From: Ferruginibacter sp.
Lineage (GTDB): Bacteria; Bacteroidota; Bacteroidia; Chitinophagales; Chitinophagaceae
Reading direction: 5' to 3'
Length of the DNA stretch: 64,000 nt
Assembly (NCBI GenBank): GCA_013141435.1
Contig: JABFQZ010000017.1
Coordinates: 1 to 64,000, forward strand
Positions within the stretch are counted from its first letter, which is position 1, and every line of letters starts with the position of its first letter. The notes below the pieces were generated by a model. It had not been told where the DNA came from and made no database searches. It saw only the letters and a list, made by a program, of their open reading frames with translations. Of this stretch, positions 54,417 to 63,208 are shown one piece after another. The translations under genes and the position numbers were made by a program.

Positions 54417-55116
54417 ATAATCCTTTAAATAAAAAATTGTGGTCGGCAAATATCCGATTTTTAAGTTGCCCAGCAAAATACGATGTGTTTCCACCGGTTA
54501 AAACGACGTTAAAGTTGTTGAATTTATTGGCATAACGATCAATTATACCGTCTATTTCGGCTGCCATGCCGTTTAAAACGCCACTTTGTAAATTTGTACG
54601 GGTATCGTAACCAATTAAAGGAAAGTTCCATGTTTCGGCTTCTAAAGGTAATAATGCAGTATAATCATGCATGGATTTGAAGCGCATATTCATACCTGGC
54701 GAAATGCCACCACCCAAAAATTGGCGTTGTTGGTTTAAAAAATTATAGGTAATACAACTACCTAACCCAATAATTAAATTATTTTTATTGGAAAAAAAAT
54801 GTGCCGCTGCAGCACATAAGGCTAACCTATCGGCACCTATGGTTTCGGGTTTGCCTACTGGTGTAGTAAAATTTATTTTGGTGCTTGCCGATAGTTTATG
54901 AAAATTAGATTTTTGTGCTAATAAATTTTCTATAGCTTGGTTGTGGTTTATTACAGATGATAAAATTGTGTTTTGAGGTGTGTACTTTTTTAAAATAGTT
55001 TCTATAGTTTCTTCATCGTCGTTTTCTAAATAAACAGTTTCGTAAAGCTCCTCATTTTTAAAAATGGCAGCTTTGAGGCGTGTGTTTCCAAAATCGAAGC
55101 AGAGTGTAGTTATCAT
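54382..55116 (-). CDS. coaX: CoaX, type III pantothenate kinase
   Basis: CoaX phosphorylates pantothenate in the first step of coenzyme A synthesis. The ATG at 55116 is chosen since the protein then begins MITTLCFDFGNTRLKAAIF, the family's phosphate-1 motif (DFGNTR); the longer frame from 55152 adds an unrelated head. The later motifs are GADRLALCAAA (about 91-101), IIGLGSCITYNFL, and GGISPGMNMRFKSMH. The 244 residues match the class, which needs a monovalent cation and resists CoA feedback. It overlaps the outer-membrane gene downstream by 35 bases. Confidence 0.94.
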   Translation of the reverse strand: MITTLCFDFGNTRLKAAIFKNEELYETVYLENDDEETIETILKKYTPQNTILSSVINHNQAIENLLAQKSNFHKLSASTKINFTTPVGKPETIGADRLALCAAAAHFFSNKNNLIIGLGSCITYNFLNQQRQFLGGGISPGMNMRFKSMHDYTALLPLEAETWNFPLIGYDTRTNLQSGVLNGMAAEIDGIIDRYANKFNNFNVVLTGGNTSYFAGQLKNRIFADHNFLFKGLYALSQINNSHI

Positions 55117-55205
55117 TATTACCAAAAAATTTATTGAAATAAACATTTGCAAAGTAGTATAAAACTTGTTTAGATTTGTAAAAAAAATATTGCGAATATC
55201 GTTTT

Positions 55206-55970
55206 ATGGAAAATGTTATAAAAATAAGTAAACATCTTTTACGTTTTTCGTTAAAATTTTCTATTTGCACTATTGTAAATAACCATGCCGAGTATGCATT
55301 AATGAAAAAAAGTTTTGAGGAAAATGATTTTTTAAACGATTGCGAATTTATTATTGCAGACAATTCTAAAAGTAATGAGTTTGATGCTTACGAAGCCATT
55401 TCTTATTTTTTGAAAATAGCCAAAGGAGAATTTATTATAATTGTACACCAAGATGTAAGGGTAATAGATAACAAAGATAAATTAGAACAATGTTTGCAAG
55501 CATTAGAAACAAAAGATAACACTTGGGCTGTGTGTGGCAATGCTGGTGGGGCTGGGTATAAAAGTGTATTTTATCATATTGATGATAATGGGGTAGTAAG
55601 AAAAAGTAGCAGCTTGCCAAAAAGAGTTTTTTCTTTAGATGAAAATTTTTTGGTTTTAAAAAACAGCAAAGGTTTGTCTATATCATCTAATTTAAAAGGG
55701 TTTCATTTATATGGCACAGATATTAGTATTATTGCCGATTTTTTGGGGTATAGTGTATATGTAATACCGTTTATGGTGCTACATTTGAGCAGTGGTAATT
55801 TAAAAGATTTAAAAACATTTACATCTACATTTATAAAACTATACGGCCATAAACTTAGACACCGCTTTATACAAACTACTTGCACTAAATTTTTATTATC
55901 AAATTCTGTAAATAGTAATATTTTTTACAATAATAAATTAGTGTTTTTTTTCGTAAAAATATTCAGTTGA
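55206..55970 (+). CDS. GT2-like glycosyltransferase
   Basis: The 254-residue protein has a GT-A-like start (SICTIVNNHAEYALMKKSF), the ADNSK strand, and IIIVHQDVRV, where a His-Gln-Asp replaces the usual D-x-D metal site. Similar proteins occur in Bacteroidota surface-glycan loci as unassigned glycosyltransferases. The C-terminus (about 190-254) is helical and lacks a membrane anchor. Acceptor and donor are unknown. It is divergent from coaX and stands at the left edge of the glycan region. Confidence 0.7.
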   Translation: MENVIKISKHLLRFSLKFSICTIVNNHAEYALMKKSFEENDFLNDCEFIIADNSKSNEFDAYEAISYFLKIAKGEFIIIVHQDVRVIDNKDKLEQCLQALETKDNTWAVCGNAGGAGYKSVFYHIDDNGVVRKSSSLPKRVFSLDENFLVLKNSKGLSISSNLKGFHLYGTDISIIADFLGYSVYVIPFMVLHLSSGNLKDLKTFTSTFIKLYGHKLRHRFIQTTCTKFLLSNSVNSNIFYNNKLVFFFVKIFS

Positions 55971-55983
55971 TATTAAAGTTATT

Positions 55984-56883
55984 TTAAGTTTTATTACTTA
56001 AATGTTTAGCCGCTTTTTTTTGCGAAAAATATTTTAATATTCCTTTTTTATAATAGAAAAAAACTTTTCTATTATCTAGCAAAAAACGAAATAAAGATTT
56101 AGAAAAATTATTGTTTACTAATGTACTAAACTGTTGTAAGGTTTTTTCAATAAAAATTTTATTTGTATTAGTCAAGTTTTTTAGTTGTAAAAAGTTTTGC
56201 AATGCTTGTATTCTTTCTTGATACTCCTCTTCGGTTTGGTTTTTGCTTGCACGCACTTTTACTGTTACATTGTTTTCGTGTGCTCTTTGGTAAGTTAAAA
56301 CCTTATTACTAGCTGCTATATACCCATTACAAGCTGCTGTTTGCACTATCCACCAATCGTAATAAATATTTTTAGGTATAGGAAATATTTGTTGCAATAA
56401 TTGCTTTCTAAAAATTATGTTATGTCCCGAAACCGAATTTCGAAGCAAAAGCTTTTGTACATCGTTGCCTTGAAAAGGGTTTGTAATTTTTTGATATGAT
56501 TTTGTTGGTAAATTATTTCCCCTAAAAAGAGCCGAGGCAGTATGGGTTAGCAAAATTTCGTCCTTTATAAATAATTTCATTTGCTCCTCAATTTTATTTG
56601 GCAGCCAAATATCATCTTGGTCGGCAATGGCAATAAAATTTCCTTTTGCTTTTAAAAAACCCAGTTCAAAATTCTTATTTACACCAATATTTGTTTCATT
56701 AATGAAGTAAGAAACATTGGCCTGAGATTTTGCAAATTCTTTTATAATTTCTACTGTGCTATCGTTTGAAGCATCATCGCAAATAATGATTTCTATATTT
56801 TTATAGCTTTGCTTTGCAATACTAATAAGTTGTGCTAGCAAATATTTTTGGCCATTGTAAGTTGCTACGATTATTGATACCAA
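55984..56883 (-). CDS. GT2 family glycosyltransferase
   Basis: The 299-residue protein starts with MVSIIVATYNGQKYLLAQL, has CDDASNDST and the D-x-D type metal site ADQDDIWLPNK, and ends with a helical tail (about 220-299). This set matches GT-A fold GT2 transferases of the rhamnosyl- or N-acetylglucosaminyl-type that build surface glycans. It lies 39 bases after the GT2-GT4 fusion gene on the same strand and close to another GT2 gene. The three are one glycan-assembly operon. The sugar is unknown. Confidence 0.88.
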   Translation of the reverse strand: MVSIIVATYNGQKYLLAQLISIAKQSYKNIEIIICDDASNDSTVEIIKEFAKSQANVSYFINETNIGVNKNFELGFLKAKGNFIAIADQDDIWLPNKIEEQMKLFIKDEILLTHTASALFRGNNLPTKSYQKITNPFQGNDVQKLLLRNSVSGHNIIFRKQLLQQIFPIPKNIYYDWWIVQTAACNGYIAASNKVLTYQRAHENNVTVKVRASKNQTEEEYQERIQALQNFLQLKNLTNTNKIFIEKTLQQFSTLVNNNFSKSLFRFLLDNRKVFFYYKKGILKYFSQKKAAKHLSNKT

Positions 56884-56922
56884 AATGTATTTTTTGTGGC
56901 AAGCTACAATTTTATCTCCTAT

Positions 56923-58959
56923 TTATATAATTTTTAAAAGCTGTTCTTCCAATTTTTCTTTCGAAAAGGGTAATAAGCTTTTTTCAGAATTACTTTGAAG
57001 TTTTATCCAAAGGGGTTTGTTGCTATACAAGTTTATTATAGCCTTTGCAAAGCTTTCTGCCTCATCGTTAATTAATGCATTCTCCCCATTAACTAATTGC
57101 ATACCCTCTGCGCCAATTGATGTCATAACAACTGGTAAATAATATTCAAAAGCTTGTCCAATTTTTCCTTTTACTCCTGCTCCATATCGCAATGGTGCAA
57201 CCATTAATTTGTTTGAAATAAAAAAAGGATTAATGTTTTCCACAAATCCATGAAAAATAAAATTTGGATGCTCAATGTTTTTTATAATTTCGCTTACATT
57301 GCCAATAATATTTACTTTTACATTTGGCAATGTTTTCCATACCAAAGGCATAATATCTTTATGTAAAAAATGTAATGCATCTAAATTAGGTGCATGTGTA
57401 GAGCCGATAAATAAAATGTCTTTTCTTTCTTCAAAACTAAGTGTATTGCAAAGCTTGGTTTTTATATAATGAATATTAGATATTGTAATTAATTTTTGTG
57501 GGTTACAAAATTGTTGCATATATTTTTTTTCAAAATCAGAAATTGGAATAACAAAATCTGCTTTTTGAGCTGCATCTAATTCAATCTTTTTATATTTTAA
57601 AAACTCTGCTTCTAGTTTTTTATTTTTTAAATCAAACTCTATTGCTCTTTTATAGCGCAAATGATGAATATCTACCATATCAAAAACAAACTTTGCTTTA
57701 TGCAAATGCATTTTTGCCAAAGCGTAATAATTAGAAAACGAATCGGGGTTATAAAACCAAGCAATATTTGTTTCGCAAAAATTGTTGCTTAAGTAATTTT
57801 TTAGTTTTATTGTTTTATTATGTTCATAAAAAACATTTACTCCCAGCCTTTGATAGTAGTTAATATAATCACTTTCTTCTAAAAAAGTTTTTTCTTTTAA
57901 AATAGATATATGATAGCCTAAATTTATAAACGCTTGTATGATTTCTTTTAGCCTATTAGATCCCGAATCTTTATCGTATGGTGGAATTATGCCCACAAAA
58001 AAAACTATCGATTTGTTGTTGTAAAGTTCTTCTAATCTTGTTTCTATATTTGTAGCTTGTATGGCATCTAATTGTGATTGCCACTTCTTTTTAAATTTTT
58101 GCAAGTTTACTTTAAATAAAATTTCGCTTTTTTTATTCTCTACATAAATATTATTTTTATGGTTGTTATAAGTTAACTCTTTAAAATGTATTACTTCCGA
58201 AAATGGTGTGTAGTAAATATTTTTATTTTGCAAATGTTTTAATTGAAAACAAAAATCTGCATCTTCAAAATGCGTATTTGTAAATTGTTCATCAAATAAA
58301 TTTATATTTCCATCAACATCATATTTTTTAAAAAGTAAACTAATACTTGTACAGTAATCTACTTTTTTAATATAATTTACCTCAGGGTAAAAACTTTCTT
58401 TATTGGTAAATATTTGATTGCAATTCTTTAAAAAAACTGACCCCGCCTCTTGCAAAGCACCATTGGTATTTATTAATTTAGACCCTACAGCTCCTACATT
58501 AGAAAAATTATTGAAAACAAAAAACAATTCGTCTAAAAATTCACTTTGCACTTCTGTATTGCTTTGTAGTATATAAATAAACTCCCCAGCCGACTCTTTA
58601 ATACCTTCATTTATGCTTTTCAAAAAGCCAATGTTTTCTATGTTTTTTATTAGTCTTATGCCTTCGTAAAACGATAGGTCAATATTATCTGTACTATTAT
58701 CGTCAATCAAAATTATTTCATACTCATATTTTGTGCCTACATGTTTATACAAATAATTTAAACAGTTGTATGTAAAATTTAATTGGTTATAAAAAGGAAT
58801 TATTATAGAAACTTTAGGTGTAGCAGAGGTGTTAAAAAACAACTCCTTTTGTAGAATATTATTTTTTTCATTGAAAGTACTTATTACTTTTTTTATTTGT
58901 AATTTTCTTATTAGTCTGTTTTTTTTTAAATAAAATTTTATCTCTTTAAATAAATCCAT
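56923..58959 (-). CDS. Fused GT2-GT4 glycosyltransferase
   Basis: The 678-residue protein joins two transferases. Residues about 48-290 are a GT2 domain (KVSIIIPFYNQLNFTYNCLN, LIDDNSTD, and a Q-SNTEV metal-site strand). Residues about 315-678 are a GT-B fold GT4-like domain (IVFFVGIIPPYDKDSGSNRL, then ILFIGSTHAPNLDALHFL, and the donor-site segment PLRYGAGVKGKIGQAFEYYL). Such double enzymes add two sugars in turn or alternate. The reading frame is continuous. It lies between two GT2 genes on the minus strand. Confidence 0.86.
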   Translation of the reverse strand: MDLFKEIKFYLKKNRLIRKLQIKKVISTFNEKNNILQKELFFNTSATPKVSIIIPFYNQLNFTYNCLNYLYKHVGTKYEYEIILIDDNSTDNIDLSFYEGIRLIKNIENIGFLKSINEGIKESAGEFIYILQSNTEVQSEFLDELFFVFNNFSNVGAVGSKLINTNGALQEAGSVFLKNCNQIFTNKESFYPEVNYIKKVDYCTSISLLFKKYDVDGNINLFDEQFTNTHFEDADFCFQLKHLQNKNIYYTPFSEVIHFKELTYNNHKNNIYVENKKSEILFKVNLQKFKKKWQSQLDAIQATNIETRLEELYNNKSIVFFVGIIPPYDKDSGSNRLKEIIQAFINLGYHISILKEKTFLEESDYINYYQRLGVNVFYEHNKTIKLKNYLSNNFCETNIAWFYNPDSFSNYYALAKMHLHKAKFVFDMVDIHHLRYKRAIEFDLKNKKLEAEFLKYKKIELDAAQKADFVIPISDFEKKYMQQFCNPQKLITISNIHYIKTKLCNTLSFEERKDILFIGSTHAPNLDALHFLHKDIMPLVWKTLPNVKVNIIGNVSEIIKNIEHPNFIFHGFVENINPFFISNKLMVAPLRYGAGVKGKIGQAFEYYLPVVMTSIGAEGMQLVNGENALINDEAESFAKAIINLYSNKPLWIKLQSNSEKSLLPFSKEKLEEQLLKII

Positions 58960-59014
58960 ATTGCTGTTTTTATTAAAATAAACTAACCACTATAATGCAA
59001 ATAAATTACTTTAT

Positions 59015-60004
59015 TTATAGTTTTATAACCCCTTTGTTTTTTAAATTTTTAATAATTGTTTTAATAACCATGTTTGTAGGTTCTAACTTTTTTTTAGCCG
59101 CTAAATAACTAAAGCTACTTTTACAATTTTTTATCTCCTTTACACTTTTAAAAAACATTTTCAACGAAGTAAAATACCACAACTTGCCTGTAATTATATG
59201 CAATATTGTTTCTGCTATAAGTTGCAAATACCAAAGCCATTTTTTTTCTCCATCTAAATGCAAAGCATGTAAATACATTTTATTTCTATAATATATTGTG
59301 TTTATATTTTTTTTGCTACTGTTAGATTTTATTGTTGTACTAGTTTTATGTCTGCATATTGCATTGTGTTCGTAATAACATTTATAACCTATACGCCAAG
59401 CTCGTATAGATAGCTCTACATCTTCAATATAAAATGGAGCAAACATTTCATTAAACCCACCAAGTTTTTTTATTTTTTTTGCACATACCATTGCATTTGC
59501 CCCCGATAAATAAAAACTATACAATCTATCGCTAATATTGCTTTCTACTGGTTTAAAATTACCCGATGTTTTTATTTTTGCACCATGAAACGAAGGGTAT
59601 TTTCCTCCATCTTGTATACTATCATTTTCCCAGCCTATAATACGCCCCATTACTCCAAATGTATCTTCGCATTCAAAGTAAGGTAGTAAGTTTTCAAAAT
59701 AATTTTCAGTAAGTTTTACATCGCTATTTAGCAATAAAATTAAATCGTATTGTGTTGCAAAAATACCTTTGTTTATTGTAGGCGAAAACCCTTTATTAGT
59801 TTCTGCTCTTAAAATTATTATATCCTCGAAATTGTCTTTTAAAAATTGTATTGAGCCATCTGTAGAACAATCGTCTGAAATAATAACTTCATATAAAAGC
59901 TGTGTATTATTTAAAGCTTTGTATAATGGAGGCAAAATATTTGGCAATAAATTTTTGCCATTATAATTTGGTATTACTACGGATATGCCTTTGTTTTTTT
60001 TCAA
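59015..60004 (-). CDS. GT2 glycosyltransferase, rhamnosyltransferase-like
   Basis: The 329-residue protein starts ISVVIPNYNGKNLLPNILPP and has SDDCSTDGS, LLLNSDVKLTENYF as D-x-D-like metal site, and the acceptor region FAPFYIEDVELSIRAWRIGY (E-D-V-E-L catalytic patch). This is the WbbL/RfbF-like branch. The C-terminus is basic, with a hydrophobic patch near 258-270 that may contact the membrane. It is the first gene of the three-gene glycosyltransferase operon, 55 bases before the fusion gene. Donor unknown. Confidence 0.88.
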   Translation of the reverse strand: MKKNKGISVVIPNYNGKNLLPNILPPLYKALNNTQLLYEVIISDDCSTDGSIQFLKDNFEDIIILRAETNKGFSPTINKGIFATQYDLILLLNSDVKLTENYFENLLPYFECEDTFGVMGRIIGWENDSIQDGGKYPSFHGAKIKTSGNFKPVESNISDRLYSFYLSGANAMVCAKKIKKLGGFNEMFAPFYIEDVELSIRAWRIGYKCYYEHNAICRHKTSTTIKSNSSKKNINTIYYRNKMYLHALHLDGEKKWLWYLQLIAETILHIITGKLWYFTSLKMFFKSVKEIKNCKSSFSYLAAKKKLEPTNMVIKTIIKNLKNKGVIKL

Positions 60005-60089
60005 ATGTTTTTTCTTGATTCTGCAAAATACAGTTTTGTAATTGTAAAAATTGTTGCTTTATTTAAAATCTTTAAACTAATTTGCTTTT

Positions 60090-60995
60090 ATGTGGAGTAC
60101 TACTTTAATAGATATAAAGACTGGAGATAGAAAATCGCTTTCAAGGGCTATATCTCTTATAGAAAATGAATTTGAAGGTTACGATACTTTTTTGCAAAAT
60201 TTAGATTTTAATAACACTCCAATAATTGGCATTACAGGTCCGCCAGGTGCTGGTAAAAGCACAATTACCGATGCCCTTATTGCAGCATTAGTTAATTCTA
60301 GTAAAAAGGTAGCCGTACTATGTGTAGATCCTTCATCGCCATTTAATTTAGGCGCTTTGCTTGGCGACAGAATAAGAATGAACAGGTGGTATAATGAGCC
60401 AAATGTATATATACGATCGTTGGCTACAAGAGGTGCGCTTGGTGGGTTGCACCCAAAAATATTAGAAATAACAGACATTATAAAAATAGCCGATTTTGAT
60501 TATATTATTATAGAAACAGTTGGTGTAGGTCAAAGCGAAATTGAAATTGCAGGGTTAGCCGATGTAACCATTTTGGTACTAGTACCCGAAGCTGGCGATG
60601 AAATACAAACAATGAAAGCTGGCATTATGGAAATAGCCGATGTTTTTGTAGTAAATAAAGCCGACAGGCCAGGGGCAGATACTTTTGTAAAAAACCTAAA
60701 GCAAATGTTGGCACCTGCTTTTAGCAACCGCTTAGAGGAAATTAAAGTTTTAAAAACAATAGCTTCTAAAAACGCTGGAATAGAAGAGCTAAAAAATGAA
60801 ATTGACTACTTAGTTTCTCAAGATATTAAGAAGGATAAAAAAATATGGTTACTTGTTGAAAAAATTTATTACCTATTACAAAAACAAAGAATGAAATTAT
60901 TTAATAAAAATGAAATAAAAAAAGCTATTGAACACTTGCCTAACGAATTTAATGTTTATAGAGCTGTTGCTGATATATTGAAACAAGCAAATTAA
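60090..60995 (+). CDS. meaB: MeaB/ArgK-family GTPase, methylmalonyl-CoA mutase chaperone
   Basis: MeaB loads and protects the adenosylcobalamin cofactor of methylmalonyl-CoA mutase using GTP. The 301-residue protein has Walker A GPPGAGKST (about 50-58), the switch segments DPSSPF and RIRMNRW, SLATRGALGGL, ETVGVGQSE (Walker B-like E-x-x-G-V-G-Q-S-E), and the guanine motif NKAD (about 190-193). All family marks are present. The mutase genes are not in the window. It is divergent from the glycosyltransferase operon and isolated among glycan genes, which looks accidental. Confidence 0.93.
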   Translation: MWSTTLIDIKTGDRKSLSRAISLIENEFEGYDTFLQNLDFNNTPIIGITGPPGAGKSTITDALIAALVNSSKKVAVLCVDPSSPFNLGALLGDRIRMNRWYNEPNVYIRSLATRGALGGLHPKILEITDIIKIADFDYIIIETVGVGQSEIEIAGLADVTILVLVPEAGDEIQTMKAGIMEIADVFVVNKADRPGADTFVKNLKQMLAPAFSNRLEEIKVLKTIASKNAGIEELKNEIDYLVSQDIKKDKKIWLLVEKIYYLLQKQRMKLFNKNEIKKAIEHLPNEFNVYRAVADILKQAN

Positions 60996-61156
60996 AGCTT
61001 TTCAGTAACTAATACTACCATTTTTTTCACAAAAGACACAATAGTACAATATTATTACAACATTGTATTAGTATAAAATAAAAAGCATATAAGCGCTTTT
61101 TTACAAAAAATTAGAAGGGAAATAAAGGCATGAGAAAATAAAAAAATTAAAACCAA

Positions 61157-61981
61157 CTACAAAATACCTTTCTTCAATTGATCTTTTATATAAAAAAAAT
61201 CTGTTTCTAATAATGATTTTCTTTCTATTTTTTCTTTAGGTTTTCTGGTCATTATTTTTGATAGCTTTTGAAGTATTGTTTTATCTTTTTTTTGTTTTAG
61301 CTTGGCTAAATCTAGTGTTTTTTTAGTGAATAAATGTAAAGTGCTACTTATATGATAGTAGTTGCAGGCAAATTTTTTCGCAATTAACTCCATTGATTTT
61401 TTTGTATAAAATGATATATGTTGTCCTGTTTCTGGAGCAATATACCACCAGTTTTCTATTAAAGATTTTTCGGGTATTAATTCGGTAGAAATTAATACAT
61501 TGTCGGAAATGGAGAAAATATCTAATAATTCTTCCATCGGGTTTTCCATGTGCTCTAATACTTCAAAAGCTGTTACAAAATCAAATTTTTTATTATCAAT
61601 ATCATTAATAGTAAAATGCTTTGCAAATATATTTTCACAAAACTTATCGTCCCAATAATAATTAAACCCTACGTCACGCATTATTCGAGTAAATATTCCA
61701 TACCCACCAGCATAGTCTAAAAATAAATTTGCATCTTTAAAAAATGTATTGATGATTTGAATAGTTGTGCTTTTCAATAATTCGTTTCTATATAAAATGC
61801 CAATATCTAAGGATGTAATTGCCGAATGGTATGCTTCATTCAACCAAGTTGGTTCATTAATTTGTATAAAATCACAATTCTCACATTCAAAATATCCTAC
61901 GTTATTGTATTTGTTTAAAATAGTTTTTTCAAATCTTTTTGTAATCTTTGAATTGCAAATTTTACAGGTTTCAAATTTCAT
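61157..61981 (-). CDS. Class I SAM-dependent methyltransferase with N-terminal zinc ribbon
   Basis: The 274-residue protein begins with a Cys4 ribbon (C6-K-I-C9, then C33-E-N-C36) and continues into a Rossmann methyltransferase domain with LFLDYAGGYGIFTRIM (the SAM motif I loop), FDFVTAFEVLEHMENP as motifs II/III and the LISTELIPE strand. The combination is typical of methyltransferases in glycan and O-antigen loci that act on sugars or lipid-linked chains. The ribbon is absent from many simple MTases and may bind the acceptor. It stands between glycosyltransferase genes, on the minus strand. Confidence 0.85.
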   Translation of the reverse strand: MKFETCKICNSKITKRFEKTILNKYNNVGYFECENCDFIQINEPTWLNEAYHSAITSLDIGILYRNELLKSTTIQIINTFFKDANLFLDYAGGYGIFTRIMRDVGFNYYWDDKFCENIFAKHFTINDIDNKKFDFVTAFEVLEHMENPMEELLDIFSISDNVLISTELIPEKSLIENWWYIAPETGQHISFYTKKSMELIAKKFACNYYHISSTLHLFTKKTLDLAKLKQKKDKTILQKLSKIMTRKPKEKIERKSLLETDFFYIKDQLKKGIL

Positions 61982-62083
61982 ATTTTTATTTTTAGCATTT
62001 TATAATAAACTATTTTCAGCATTTCTAATTACCTTTATCCTTCTATCTTTTTATTCCAAATTTACAGCACTTAAAACGTTGCA

Positions 62084-63205
62084 ATGAAAATATTATTAGA
62101 TCCACAGGTTTATGCTTTTCAAACATACGGAGGAATTTCTAGATATTATACAGAAATATTTTCCCGATTAAAAAACAAAAAAGATCTTTCTATTTTAAAC
62201 TCTGTTTTAATCACTAAAAATGTTTATTTTAACCAAAGTAATCTTTACGGAAAACCCCAAAAAAGATTATTTTATTTTGTAACATTTTTGAATAAAATGG
62301 GAATAAGCATACGTTCAAAAACAAAAAACATAAATACTAATTTTGTAAAAAGAAAATTGAAATTAAAAAATTTCGATCTTTTTATACCAACCTATTATGG
62401 CACCTATTTTTTAGAGTATATAGATAACAAGCCATTTGTACTGACTGTTTATGATATGATACATGAATTATACCCACAATATTTTATAAACGACCCCTTA
62501 GAAGTTACAAAAAATAAAAAAATATTGCTAGAAAAAGCTACCAAAATAATTGCTGTTTCTAAAAATACTAAAAAAGATATTCTGAAAATATATCCTCATA
62601 TAGATTCTAATAAAATAGAAGTTATTTACCATGGAAATTCTATTTACTACGCTAAAAGTATAACGGTAAACTTGCCCGAAAAGTATATTTTGTTTGTAGG
62701 AGAAAGAGCAAATTATAAAAATTTTATTTTTATGTTAGAATCTCTAAAAGATGTTTTGCATAATAACAAAACTATACATATTATTTGTGCTGGGGGCGGA
62801 AAATTTACTGTTGCAGAAAAAAATAAAATTTCTGAATTAGGGTTGGAAAATCAGGTTATTCAAAAATATTTTGAAGATAATGAGTTAGGTACTTTTTATC
62901 ATAATGCCATTTGTTTTATTTTCCCTTCAGAATACGAAGGTTTTGGAATTCCAATATTAGAAGCAATGGCTTGCAGCTGTCCTATTATTTTAACAAACAA
63001 CAGTTCTTTTCCTGAAGTAGCTGGCGAAGCTGGAATTTATTTTGAATTAAATAATTTGGAAGATTTAAAAAACAAAGTGAAAATGCTTATAGAAAATAAT
63101 AGTACAAGAAGAGAATATATAAAAAAAGGGTTAGAAAGAAGCAAATTATTTTCGTGGGAGAAAGCTGCAACAGATTGTTTAAATGTATATAAAGCCGCTA
63201 TTTAA
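62084..63205 (+). CDS. GT4 family glycosyltransferase
   Basis: The 373-residue GT-B protein has an N-terminal acceptor half with the GT4-like opening ILLDPQVYAFQTYGGISRYY (G-G-I-S-R-Y) and a donor half with ILFVGERANYKNFIFMLESL, then FPSEYEGFGIPILEAMACSC, the E-x7-E signature, and the PEVAGEA segment. This is the mannosyl- or galactosyltransferase type used in surface polysaccharides. It lies 3 bases before the next GT2 gene on the same strand. Donor sugar unknown. Confidence 0.92.
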   Translation: MKILLDPQVYAFQTYGGISRYYTEIFSRLKNKKDLSILNSVLITKNVYFNQSNLYGKPQKRLFYFVTFLNKMGISIRSKTKNINTNFVKRKLKLKNFDLFIPTYYGTYFLEYIDNKPFVLTVYDMIHELYPQYFINDPLEVTKNKKILLEKATKIIAVSKNTKKDILKIYPHIDSNKIEVIYHGNSIYYAKSITVNLPEKYILFVGERANYKNFIFMLESLKDVLHNNKTIHIICAGGGKFTVAEKNKISELGLENQVIQKYFEDNELGTFYHNAICFIFPSEYEGFGIPILEAMACSCPIILTNNSSFPEVAGEAGIYFELNNLEDLKNKVKMLIENNSTRREYIKKGLERSKLFSWEKAATDCLNVYKAAI

Positions 63206-63208
63206 AAA

